Positions 1 through 6,555 of a stretch of DNA of 7,010 nt are shown here, one piece after another. How positions within the stretch are numbered: the stretch's first letter is position 1; each line of letters opens with the position of its first letter. The stretch is from Caulobacteraceae bacterium (lineage in GTDB: Bacteria; Pseudomonadota; Alphaproteobacteria; Caulobacterales; Caulobacteraceae): contig JACDGF010000111.1 in NCBI GenBank assembly GCA_013815405.1, positions 1 through 7,010 of the forward strand, written 5' to 3'. The notes below the pieces were generated by a model, which made no database searches, had not been told where the DNA came from, and saw only the letters and a list, made by a program, of their open reading frames with translations. The position numbers were made by a program, and so were the translations under genes.

Positions 1-210
1 CTACACTATTGCGTGGACAATATTAAAAACGCCGCCCCCCTCACCTCCACCTATGCCCTGAGCGCCGCCACCGCCCCCTACATCTCCGCCCTGGCGGCCC
101 TGGGCGTCGAAGCCGCCCTCGCCGCCGACCCCGGCTTCGCGGAGGGCCTCAACGTCAAGTCCGGGCGGGTGGTCCACAAGGCCGCGGCCCACTCGCTGGG
201 GATGGACTGA
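1..210 (+). CDS. ald: Alanine dehydrogenase, C-terminal end (5' part lies outside the window)
   Basis: Frame 1 is open from the first base and ends at TGA 208-210, giving 69 residues. It begins HYCVDN, followed by PLTSTYALSAATAPY, GLNVKSGRVVHKA and a final LGMD. This matches the end of alanine dehydrogenase (family pattern HY.V.NMPGAVP.TST.AL, then GLNV..G.V...AVA), a cytosolic NAD-dependent enzyme that interconverts L-alanine with pyruvate and ammonia. The family is about 370 residues long, so roughly 300 are missing to the left. One departure is visible: the usual MPGAVP is IKNAAP here, a change in a normally conserved loop. The gene converges on the broken gene at 274-2190. The call rests on recalled family sequence, not on a search. 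Confidence 0.85.
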   Translation, partial: LHYCVDNIKNAAPLTSTYALSAATAPYISALAALGVEAALAADPGFAEGLNVKSGRVVHKAAAHSLGMD

Positions 211-241
211 GGGGGTAATTTCCGGGGATCGTACCCGCCGC

Positions 242-260
242 CCGACGCCCCCTCCGTCGG
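242..260. terminator. Short hairpin between convergent genes, possible weak terminator
   Basis: CCGACG (242-247) pairs with CGTCGG (255-260) around a 7-nt C-rich loop, in the 63-bp gap where the alanine dehydrogenase gene meets the 3' end of the opposing gene. There is no T-tract on either side, so it lacks the form of a good intrinsic terminator. Its position is the main argument for it. Confidence 0.25.
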
Positions 261-426
261 CGCGCTGGATGGCTCAAGCCACCTGCACCCTCGGCCCAAC
301 GAGCATCGGCGGCGCGTGCGGTCGCCGGGAAGCCCCGGCCTCCAACCCCGCTCCTCCTCCGCCCAACCCCGCCATGGCGGCGATGAAGCGCTGACCGGCG
401 GGCGGCAGTTTCGCGGCCAAGCTGGC

Positions 427-702
427 CGGACCGTGGATGATCGTCCCGCCGTGGCCGTCGGCGGCGGCGACGAAGGTGGAGGACCTATAGTCGCCCGCGA
501 GGCGGAGCCTGGCGGTGTGGGTCCCGTCGGTGACGGTGAGCACGCGGCGGGTCTCGTCGCCGGCATAGGTGGCCTTGGTCGCCCCGCCAAAGGCGATGTC
601 GTCCAGGTCCAGGGAGGTTCCGCCGGTCTTGGAAAAGCCGGTGATGGTTCCGCGGTAGGCTTGCGACTGGCCGAGTTCGAGGACGCCGGTCGCGCCGCTG
701 AA
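427..702 (-). other. C-terminal domain of the broken surface protein
   Basis: This segment carries GVLELGQSQAYRGTITGF, then LDLDDIAFGGAT, RVLTVTDGTHTARLRLAGDY and DGHGGTIIHGP. The layout (G.LEL, F/Y.G.I.GF, .DL.DI.F, LTVTDG, L.GDY, DG.GGT.I) is one I recognise from the C-termini of large alphaproteobacterial repeat and RTX-like secreted proteins, where it often sits near the export end. It is intact in a single frame, unlike the repeats upstream. An export or folding role here is inference. Confidence 0.5.
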
Positions 703-999
703 GGCGACGTGCTGGGTGAAGGCGGCGGCGAAATCGATCGTGCCGCCGTTGATCTTGACCTTGCCCGAACCGGTGACCGTGCCCGTCACCACCAGCTCGC
801 CGCCCCGCGCCTTCAGGACGCCGCCGTTGTCGACCGCGCCTTGGAGGGTGAGCACCCCGGTCCCGGCGGCCTTGATCAGGCCGGCGTTGGTCACGTCGCC
901 CGTCTTGCCGCCCCCCAGGGTCAGGATCCCCAGATCGATCACCCTGTGGCCGGCGGCGATGGTCACCGCGCCGGAGGAAGCGAACCCCGCCGCCGCGCC

Positions 1000-1989
1000 G
1001 ATCCTCGTGCTGCCAAAATCGGTGGGTGGTGACCCCCTCGAAGCCCTCGATCGTCGCGCGCGCGTGGCCGGCGTCGCCGTTGGTCAGGCTCGAGCCGTTT
1101 TCGAGATCGGCCCCGGATCCGCCGGAGTTGCCGAGGCCCCTGAGGGTCCCGAAATTAGTCGCCGTCGCGGAAGAGTTGAGATACAGCCCGATTCTCCCCT
1201 CGATCAAGGCGGCGGCGTTGTTGAGGGAGCCATTGGCGATCGAGCCGCCGCCGCCCAGCCGCACGCCGGCATTGAGCGGGTTGGAGCCGGTCCCCCGGAT
1301 CGTCCCGAAATTCTCCACCCGCGCGAAGCCGAAGGTCACCACGCCGGCGCCGCCTTCGATCAGCGCCGAACGATCCGCGCCACCGCCGTTGGCGACCGAG
1401 CCGCCGGTGGCCAGATAGATGCCGTAGCCACCCAAGCCGTGGATGGTTCCGAAGTTGGCGATCGTCGCGTCCGCGCCAAGAGCCTCACGCCGCGAGGGCC
1501 TTCGACGAGAGCGGTCCGGTCGTCGGCGCTGCCATTGGTCAGCCCGCCGCTCTGGTCGAACCGGACGCCTTCCTCGTAGAAGCCCCTGATCGTGCCGTAG
1601 TTGACGACACCGTGGGAGAACTGGAGATAGACCCCGGTCCCGCCCTCGATCAGGGCTTGCGCGTCGCTTGCGCTTCCGTTGATCACCACCTCGCCAGCGA
1701 TCAGGTGCACCCACTACGAATACCGCCCGCTCAGCGTGCGGATGGTTCCGAGGTTGCGGACGTACGCATTGCGGCCCTCGAGGAACACGCCGGCTACGCC
1801 CTCGATGAGCGCGGACCGGTCGGAATTCGAGCCGTTGGTGACGTGGCCCTCGTTGAAGCAGGCCACCGCATAGCCGATGGTCCCCCGGATCGTGCCGTAG
1901 TTGGTGACCGCGCCGTAGCTGCCCGCGATATTCACCCCGCTGGAGCCCTCGATCAGGGCGCCGGTGTTGGCGAACGACCCATTGGTGAC
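1000..1989 (-). repeat. Seven degenerate protein-level repeat units of about 48 residues
   Basis: Read on the minus strand across the frame breaks, each unit runs [V/L/I].NGS....ALIEG..GV, then 10-14 residues, then .N[YF]GTIRG and a Gly-rich stretch. Unit openings in order are VTNGSFANTG, VTNGSNSDRS, VINGSASDAQ, LTNGSADDRT, VANGGGADRS, IANGSLNNAA and LTNGDAGHAR. Intact units 1 and 3 are 49 and 48 residues long. At DNA level the units are diverged, so this is an old tandem expansion rather than a recent duplication. The right-hand limit (1989) is the first VTNGS. The left-hand limit is approximate because the last unit is split by a frameshift. Confidence 0.65.
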
Positions 1990-2258
1990 GGTTCCGCCCA
2001 CTTGAAGGTCGATCCCGCGAAAGCTCCCGGACGCATAGACCCGGCCGTAGTTGTAGATGTTCGCATAGTGGTCCGAAAACACCCCTTGGCCGCCGACCCC
2101 GGCCGTCGCCTCGACGATCAGCCGATCGACCCCCGAGGCGAGCGTATAGCCGGCCGCGACATAGGTGTTGGAAAGGGTCTTGGTGGTCATCGGGCGCGCC
2201 TCTCGCTCGGCGGGCCTCGCGGCGGACCCGCCACGCCCGCGACCTTACCCCTCCGGCG

Positions 2259-2275
2259 CGCGGGCTTCCAGCCCG
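2259..2275. repeat. REP-like palindrome
   Basis: GCGGGC (2259-2264) and GCCCGC (2270-2275) form a perfect 6-bp stem with loop TTCCA. The form GCGGGCTTCCAGCCCGC is typical of dispersed intergenic palindromes in GC-rich genomes. Only one copy is in the window, so dispersal cannot be shown here. Confidence 0.45.
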
Positions 2276-2283
2276 CTCGGGCC

Positions 2284-2448
2284 GCCGCCGGACGCCCCCT
2301 CACCACTTCGTGGTTCCCCCCGCGAGATAGGAGTAGAATAGCGGGAACTCAATTTTCCTTCACTCCTCCCTTGCGAAGCGGGGGATGTGGCGGCCCGCTC
2401 TCCCGCGCCCTCGACTTGATCGGGGGCAAGCAGGGGGCGTCCGGCGGC
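2284..2448. repeat. 165-bp segment bounded by a perfect 17-bp inverted repeat
   Basis: The 17 bases at 2284-2300 (GCCGCCGGACGCCCCCT) are exactly reverse-complementary to 2432-2448 (AGGGGGCGTCCGGCGGC). Inside lies a small hairpin, ACCAC-TTC-GTGGT (2302-2314), and a degenerate palindrome near 2367-2385. The segment has no coding capacity. It could be a small non-autonomous element or a composite of two REP-type repeats in opposite orientation. No flanking target-site duplication was evident by eye. A partial copy of the arm core, GACGCCCCCT, also occurs at 244-253. Confidence 0.5.
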
Positions 2449-2526
2449 GCGCTCGTGGCCCGATCCCCCTCACATCACCTTCCAGCCGAGTCTTTCCGGC
2501 GGGGGCTTGGGCCAGCGGCAACGCGG

Positions 2527-2576
2527 ATGAGCGAAGGCGCGACAGGCGCGATTCCTTCATGTTATTGATCGCTCAT
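2527..2576 (+). promoter_or_regulatory. Candidate operator/promoter of the toxin-antitoxin pair
   Basis: ATGAGCGA (2527-2534) and TCGCTCAT (2569-2576) are perfect reverse complements with arm centres 42 bp apart, close to four helical turns. The right arm overlaps the ATG (2575-2577) of the HTH protein. A -10-like TGTTAT lies at 2560-2565 between the arms, without a convincing -35. No Shine-Dalgarno sequence precedes the ATG, so the transcript may be leaderless. Type II antitoxins commonly repress their own promoter by binding inverted repeats, so autoregulation by the downstream MerR-like protein is a reasonable inference. Confidence 0.4.
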
Positions 2577-3270
2577 GACTGAACCCGCCTACAACGTCGG
2601 AGCCTATTCGTTGGCCGAGGCCGGCAGGCTGCTCGGCGTGCCCCCGGCGACCATCCGCCGCTGGCTGTTCGGCTACAGCTATGATCACCACGGTCCCCGC
2701 ACCCAACAACTGCCCTTGTGGCGGCCGCAATACGGGGTGGACCAGGACGAGCCCTTGCTCGGTTTCCGCGACCTGATCGAAGCGCGCATCGTGCGCCAGT
2801 TTCGCTCGCGCGGAATAGGGTTGCCGACCATCCGCGAGTGCCTTCGCCTGGCGAGGGAATGGGTCTCCGACGATCACCCCTTCTCCACGCGGCGCTTCAA
2901 GACGGACGGCAAGCGGATATTCTTTCAGCAAAGGGACGGCTTGGACGCGAAGTTCCTGCTCGATCTAAGACTTCGCCAGTTCCTCTTTCGCGAGATCGTC
3001 GCGCCTTCGTTTGTCGATCTCGATTGGGACGCCGAGACCGCCTCGCGGTGGTGGCTTCTGCCCGACAAGAAGACGATCGTGCTTGATCCGACCCGCTCGT
3101 TCGGCCAACCGATCGTCGCCGAAAACGGCGTGCCCACCGCGCGCCTGGCGCAAGCGGTGGCGGCGGAGGGCTCGGTGAGCCGGGTCGCCCAGCTGTTCGA
3201 GCTGAAGCCCGCCGTCGTCCGCGATGCGCTCACGTTCGAGCACCGAGGAGTGGACAAACTCGCGGCGTGA
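2575..3270 (+). CDS. MerR-type HTH / DUF433 protein, antitoxin-like (VapB45-type)
   Basis: The product is 231 residues. A MerR-like helix-turn-helix sits at residues 10-32 (AYSLAEAGRLLGVPPATIRRW). Residues 62-98 (FRDLIEARIVRQFRSRGIGLPTIRECLRLA) look like the helical continuation seen in this family. The C-terminal part, about residues 165-225 (KTIVLDPTRSFGQPIVAENGVPTARL, then VSRVAQLFELKPAVVRDAL), matches DUF433, a small HTH-like domain found in antitoxins. The start at ATG 2575 fits the HTH being near the N-terminus, although no clear Shine-Dalgarno sequence precedes it. The stop overlaps the next start (GTGA), so translation of the two genes is probably coupled. Likely role: DNA-binding antitoxin that neutralises the following PIN-like protein and represses the pair through the inverted repeat at 2527-2576. 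Domain calls are confident; the antitoxin role is inferred from domain and neighbour. Confidence 0.8.
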   Translation: MTEPAYNVGAYSLAEAGRLLGVPPATIRRWLFGYSYDHHGPRTQQLPLWRPQYGVDQDEPLLGFRDLIEARIVRQFRSRGIGLPTIRECLRLAREWVSDDHPFSTRRFKTDGKRIFFQQRDGLDAKFLLDLRLRQFLFREIVAPSFVDLDWDAETASRWWLLPDKKTIVLDPTRSFGQPIVAENGVPTARLAQAVAAEGSVSRVAQLFELKPAVVRDALTFEHRGVDKLAA

Positions 3271-3665
3271 AGCTGCTGGTCGACAACAACCTTCCGCCGC
3301 GCCTGGCGGTCGCGCTCGCCGCCATCTTCGCGCCCGATGACACGGTGGTGGCGATCCGTGAGAAATTCGGGCGCTCCGACCTAAAGGATGAAGATTGGAT
3401 CCCCACGTTGGGGCGCGAAGGTGGCTGGGCGGTGCTGTCGGCCGATCTCAACATCGCCCGCAAGCGGCCATCCCGCGAACTTTTCGTTCGAGCGGGACTG
3501 GTCGGTTTCTTCTTCAGTCCATCCATGCAGAAATGGCCGTTGAACAAGCAGGCCGCGCGGGTGCTGATGATCTGGCCTCAGATGCTCTCGCACATGAGCA
3601 CGACGGCGAACGGGGTGTTCGAGATGCCGGCCAGCGGAACCAAGTTTCGGACGATCGGCCGCTGA
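3267..3665 (+). CDS. PIN-like domain protein, probable toxin (VapC45/DUF5615-like)
   Basis: The product is 132 residues with a GTG start (3267-3269) overlapping the upstream TGA by a GTGA junction. No Shine-Dalgarno sequence lies at a normal distance, so translation by coupling is likely. The N-terminus MKLLVDNNLPPRLAVALA is the hallmark of the PIN-like family, with acidic D6 and N7/N8. Further acidic residues follow in DLKDEDWIPTL (D38, D41, E42, D43) and in VLSADLNIARK (D60), the usual places for metal-binding residues in PIN nucleases. The tail WPLNKQAARVLMIWPQML and VFEMPASGTKFRTI also fits the family. The expected activity is RNA cleavage inhibiting translation, held in check by the upstream protein. 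Key acidic residues are present, so it looks intact. Family call good; ribonuclease activity and target are inferred. Confidence 0.8.
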   Translation: MKLLVDNNLPPRLAVALAAIFAPDDTVVAIREKFGRSDLKDEDWIPTLGREGGWAVLSADLNIARKRPSRELFVRAGLVGFFFSPSMQKWPLNKQAARVLMIWPQMLSHMSTTANGVFEMPASGTKFRTIGR

Positions 3666-3729
3666 CCGGGACCGGGCTCGATCAATCTCTTGGCCGTCAA
3701 ACGTAGCCGTGGAGAAAACCTGACTCCCC

Positions 3730-4203
3730 TCACCGATTGCCCGCGGACGAATCCCCACGGTTTTCAGATGCCAATCGGACTCGCGCGGCGTTCACAATCG
3801 CGGGAGCAAACTGAGCCGGGTGCTTCAGTATGACCGCCTCGCCGGAGAGTTCGAGCATGCCTCGCGCCTTCAGCATCGCGAAACCCTCCGTGGGTTTGCC
3901 CGTAGCAAAATCCGCCAGGGTCTGCGCGACTCCGACCCGCTTCACCTTCTGCCGGGTGCGGGACAGCCGCACTGTCTTGCGACGCTCCTGCGAAAGCACC
4001 AGCTCGAAGGCCTGGATGACGGTCCAGAAGTCGTGCTCCAGCGAGCCCGGCTCCGCGTCTGGGACAACCGCGACCAATCGCCGGAATGCCGCGTCTTCCA
4101 CCGTACGCGCACCCTGCCGCCGCGCGTTGGCCATGAGATTGGACAACTCATCCTTGTCTCGGCACGCGGCGATATAGGCAAGGATCCGGCTGTGATCGTT
4201 CAT
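3730..4203 (-). CDS. Uncharacterised protein encoded directly downstream of hsdR
   Basis: The product is 157 residues starting at ATG 4203-4201, with a good GGGAG Shine-Dalgarno at 4214-4210 (6-nt spacing). It begins 27 nt after the hsdR stop on the same strand, so it is very probably in the same operon. I do not recognise a named domain. The N-terminal half looks helical (HSRILAYIAACRDKDELSNLMANARRQG). The middle holds a strongly basic stretch at residues 74-90 (RRKTVRLSRTRQKVKRV). The C-terminal half reads GVAQTLADFATGKPTEGFAMLK, then LELSGEAVILKHPAQFAP, like a compact helical or winged-helix fold. There is no signal peptide or membrane segment, so it should be cytosolic. The layout resembles hypothetical proteins I recall from alphaproteobacteria, some near type I restriction genes. 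The basic patch hints at nucleic-acid contact, but function is unknown. Confidence 0.75.
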   Translation of the reverse strand: MNDHSRILAYIAACRDKDELSNLMANARRQGARTVEDAAFRRLVAVVPDAEPGSLEHDFWTVIQAFELVLSQERRKTVRLSRTRQKVKRVGVAQTLADFATGKPTEGFAMLKARGMLELSGEAVILKHPAQFAPAIVNAARVRLASENRGDSSAGNR

Positions 4204-4230
4204 GGCCTGCTCCCGATCCGCCGCCCGACA

Positions 4231-6555
4231 CTACCCGGCCGCGCCCGCGCTGAACAAATGTGCCTGAAATCCCACGAACGCCTCCCTGATCACCGGCGCA
4301 TCCCCTAGCTCCGCCATTGCGTCGTGGAGCGTCTGGTATTTCAGCTCGAGCAGGCGGGCGAGCTTGCCGTCATCCAGTTCCTCCACCCCCTGGCTGACGT
4401 ATTGCCCCAGCACGAACCCGATGAACGCCTGGAGCTTGGGATCATAGCGCGACAGGATATCGGGCGCCCGGGTCTCCACACGATCCGCCCGGGTGATCGG
4501 CGGCTTGGTGAAGGCGATGTAGGCCAGGACGTCGAAGACGTCGCTCTTTTCGGCGTCGATGAGTTTGCTCATCTCGGCCAGCTGCTCGCCCCCGAAGCCG
4601 CGTTCGGCCAGGGCGGCCAGCAGCGCGCGGCGGGCGTCGGGGCGACCCCAGATCGACCGTAACTCCTCCTCGTCTCGGAAGAGCTGGGGGAGCTGACCAT
4701 AGAGGGCCTCGACGAACTGGGCCGCCGACATCGGGCGGCCGTCCGGCCCCCAGAAGGTGGTCGCGCTGATGTGCCGGATCGCGCGCTCCTTGCCGTCCGC
4801 CAGCCTGATCTTCAGCCGGGTCGGCCGTTCGGTATCGCCATCGGCGCCGTCCGGCGGCTCCGCGGGCGCGCCGGGGCCGCGCGGGCCCGTCGGCGTGGAC
4901 GGTGCGGGGTCCAGCGGTTCACCGTCCCATTCCGGATCGCTGAAATGCGCGTAGGCCTTCACGAAGTCGTAGATGGTGAAATAGTCCTTGCCGTCGAAGA
5001 GGCGCGTTCCCCGCCCGATGATCTGCTTGAATTCGATCAGGGAGTTCACCGGGCGCAGCAAGACGATGTTGCGGACGTTGCGGGCGTCGACGCCGGTCGA
5101 GAGCTTCTGCGACGTGGTGAGGATGGTGGGGATGGTCTTCTCGTTGTCCTGGAACGTCCGCAGGTGCTGGTCGCCGAAGGCGCCGTCGTTGGCGGTGACG
5201 CGGACGCAATAGTCGGGGTCGGAGCTTGTCTTGATCTGGTTGATGTAGTCGCGCGCGGCGGCGGCGTGGTCCTGTGAGCGGCAGAAGACCAGGGTCTTCT
5301 CCCGCTGGTCGATCATCTCAATGAAGGTCTTGACCCGGTATCGCTCCCTCTCGTCGATTTCGATCACGCGGTTGAAGTCACCTTCGCCGTAGAGCCGGCC
5401 TTCCTCGACCACGCCGTCGATGATCTGGTCGTCGGGCGTCCAGACATAGTCGTCCAGGGTGGTGGCGATCTGGCGCACCTTGAAGGGCGTGAGAAAGCCG
5501 TCCTCGATGCCTTGCTTCAACGAGTAGATGAAAACCGGCTCGCCGAAATAGCGGTAGGTGTCGACGTTGTCCTTTCGCCTGGGCGTAGCGGTCAGGCCGA
5601 GTTGAACGGCCGGCGCGAAGTATTCCAAGATGCCGCGCCAGGTCGACTCGTCCTGCGCGCCGCCCCGGTGGCATTCGTCGACGATGATGAAGTCGAAGAA
5701 GTCCGCCGGATAATCGCCGAAATAACCCTCCGGCCGGCCGAAGGCGTCGTCCCTGCCGCTGGTGAAGGTCTGGAAGATGGTGAAGAAGACGGCGCCGTTC
5801 TTGGGCACGCGGCCTTTCTTGCGGATCTGGTCCGGCGCGATCCGCACCAGGGCGTCCTCGGGAAAGGCGGAAAAGGCGTTGTAGGCCTGGTCGGCGAGGA
5901 TATTGCGGTCGGCGAGGAAGAGGACGCGTGGGCGGCGCGTGGGCTCGCCGCCCAGGTTCCAGCGGGCGTAGAAGAGCTTCCAGGCGATCTGGAAGGCGAT
6001 GAGGGTCTTGCCCGTGCCGGTGGCCAGGGTGAGCAGGATGCGGCGCCGCCCGGCGGCGATGGCCTCCAGGGCCTTGTCGATGGCCACGACCTGAAAGTAA
6101 TAGGGCGGCTGTGTCCCGCCCTTGTCCTCCAAGGGCACGGCCGCGAAGCGATCCCGCCAGGCGTTGGCCTCGGCGAAGGTCATCGCCCACAGCTCTTGCG
6201 GCGTGGGGTAGCGGTCAACCGGACCCTCGGCGCCGGTGGCCATGTCGATCTGGTAGAGGCCCGCGCCGTTGGTGGAGAAAGCGAACCGCGCCTGGAGCTT
6301 ACCGGCATAGGCCTTAGCCTGACCCAGGCCCTCGGTCACGCCCTTGCCCCGCGCCTTGGCCTCGATCACCGCCAGCTTGTGGTTGCGATAGGTGAGCACA
6401 TAGTCCGCCGTGGTCGGCTCGCCCCGGCGCCCCGCGCCCAGGATACGCCCCGGCGTGATCACCTCCCGCCGCACCCGGCTTTCGGCGACGACACCCCAGC
6501 CCGCCGCCGCGAGCGCCGGATCGACCAGTTCGGCGCGGGTCTCGGCCTCGTTCAT
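4231..6555 (-). CDS. hsdR: Type I restriction enzyme, R subunit (EcoEI-type HsdR)
   Basis: This is the complete 774-residue motor and endonuclease subunit of a type I restriction-modification complex, which uses ATP to translocate unmethylated DNA and cut it away from the recognition site. The N-terminal nuclease shows D51 in TTADYVLTYRNHKLAV and E65-A-K67, a PD-(D/E)xK core. The helicase part has a Q-type motif (QPPYYFQVVAIDKAL, 149-163), Walker A ATGTGKT (178-184), LFLADRNILADQA (212-224), DECH (293-296), GLTATP (320-325), TTSQKLSTGVDARNV (480-494) and QIIGRGTR (511-518). A Pro/Gly/Asp-rich linker (about 549-579) leads to the EcoEI-type C-terminal helical domain that contacts the methylase. 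ATG 6555-6553 overlaps the hsdS stop by ATGA, so translation is coupled. All key residues are present, so it should be functional provided hsdM and hsdS are intact. Confidence 0.95.
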   Translation of the reverse strand: MNEAETRAELVDPALAAAGWGVVAESRVRREVITPGRILGAGRRGEPTTADYVLTYRNHKLAVIEAKARGKGVTEGLGQAKAYAGKLQARFAFSTNGAGLYQIDMATGAEGPVDRYPTPQELWAMTFAEANAWRDRFAAVPLEDKGGTQPPYYFQVVAIDKALEAIAAGRRRILLTLATGTGKTLIAFQIAWKLFYARWNLGGEPTRRPRVLFLADRNILADQAYNAFSAFPEDALVRIAPDQIRKKGRVPKNGAVFFTIFQTFTSGRDDAFGRPEGYFGDYPADFFDFIIVDECHRGGAQDESTWRGILEYFAPAVQLGLTATPRRKDNVDTYRYFGEPVFIYSLKQGIEDGFLTPFKVRQIATTLDDYVWTPDDQIIDGVVEEGRLYGEGDFNRVIEIDERERYRVKTFIEMIDQREKTLVFCRSQDHAAAARDYINQIKTSSDPDYCVRVTANDGAFGDQHLRTFQDNEKTIPTILTTSQKLSTGVDARNVRNIVLLRPVNSLIEFKQIIGRGTRLFDGKDYFTIYDFVKAYAHFSDPEWDGEPLDPAPSTPTGPRGPGAPAEPPDGADGDTERPTRLKIRLADGKERAIRHISATTFWGPDGRPMSAAQFVEALYGQLPQLFRDEEELRSIWGRPDARRALLAALAERGFGGEQLAEMSKLIDAEKSDVFDVLAYIAFTKPPITRADRVETRAPDILSRYDPKLQAFIGFVLGQYVSQGVEELDDGKLARLLELKYQTLHDAMAELGDAPVIREAFVGFQAHLFSAGAAG

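Larger units (their letters stand above)
274..2190 (-). pseudogene. Beta-strand-repeat (beta-helix-like) surface or secreted protein gene, broken by one stop and two frameshifts
   Basis: The coding path starts at ATG 2190-2188, with AGAGG at 2203-2199 (8-nt spacing), and ends at TGA 276-274. It is interrupted by an in-frame TAG (1716-1714), by a frame change at about 1482-1478 (like a 1-nt deletion) and by another at about 1030-1019 (like a 1-nt insertion). Bridging these gives about 640 residues. An N-terminal segment (MTTKTLSNTYVAAGYTLASG) is followed by seven repeats around the motif TNGS..DR.ALIEG..GV..........V.NYGTIRG. Then come Gly-rich strand segments (LGILTLGGGKTG, GELVVTGTVTGSGKV), a GFSKTGG..LDLDDIAF / VLTVTDGTHTA domain and a tail ending GPRVQVA. 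There is no classical signal peptide and no outer-membrane barrel. Such proteins are presumed exported and extracellular, which is inference. Repeat grammar survives in all three frames, so decay is recent or the breaks are sequencing errors. Confidence 0.75.
2191..2574. other. Palindrome-rich intergenic region between two divergently transcribed genes
   Basis: These 384 bases separate the start of the broken surface-protein gene (-) from the start of the HTH/DUF433 gene (+). I see no credible coding sequence: translations of all frames are Arg/Pro/Ala-rich and lack family resemblance. The region holds a 6-bp hairpin (2259-2275), a 17-bp inverted repeat (2284-2300 and 2432-2448) enclosing a second hairpin (2302-2314), and a degenerate palindrome near 2367-2385 (TCCC..GCGAAG..GGGA). 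A candidate operator lies at 2527-2576. The texture resembles the C/G-run palindromic repeats scattered through Caulobacter-like genomes. Promoters for both flanking genes must lie here, but no textbook -35/-10 pair stands out. Confidence 0.5.

Noticed and set aside
316..1579. Long plus-strand open frames opposite the broken repeat gene
   Set aside because: They lie antisense to recognisable repeat coding, have Arg/Ala/Pro-rich composition with no family resemblance, and are explained by high GC reducing stop codons.
1000..1989. CRISPR array as an explanation for the regular spacing
   Set aside because: The periodicity is about 145 bp, exists at protein level, and the DNA units are diverged. 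CRISPR repeats are short, near-identical and spaced by unique sequence of similar length.
1612..2568. A 318-codon plus-strand open frame running across the intergenic region
   Set aside because: It is antisense to repeat units in its first half and crosses palindromic non-coding DNA in its second. There is no recognisable protein family.
3666..3729. Terminator between the toxin and the convergent restriction operon
   Set aside because: Only scattered short complementary words were found (for example CCGTGG and CCACGG). They do not form one coherent stem, and there is no T-tract.
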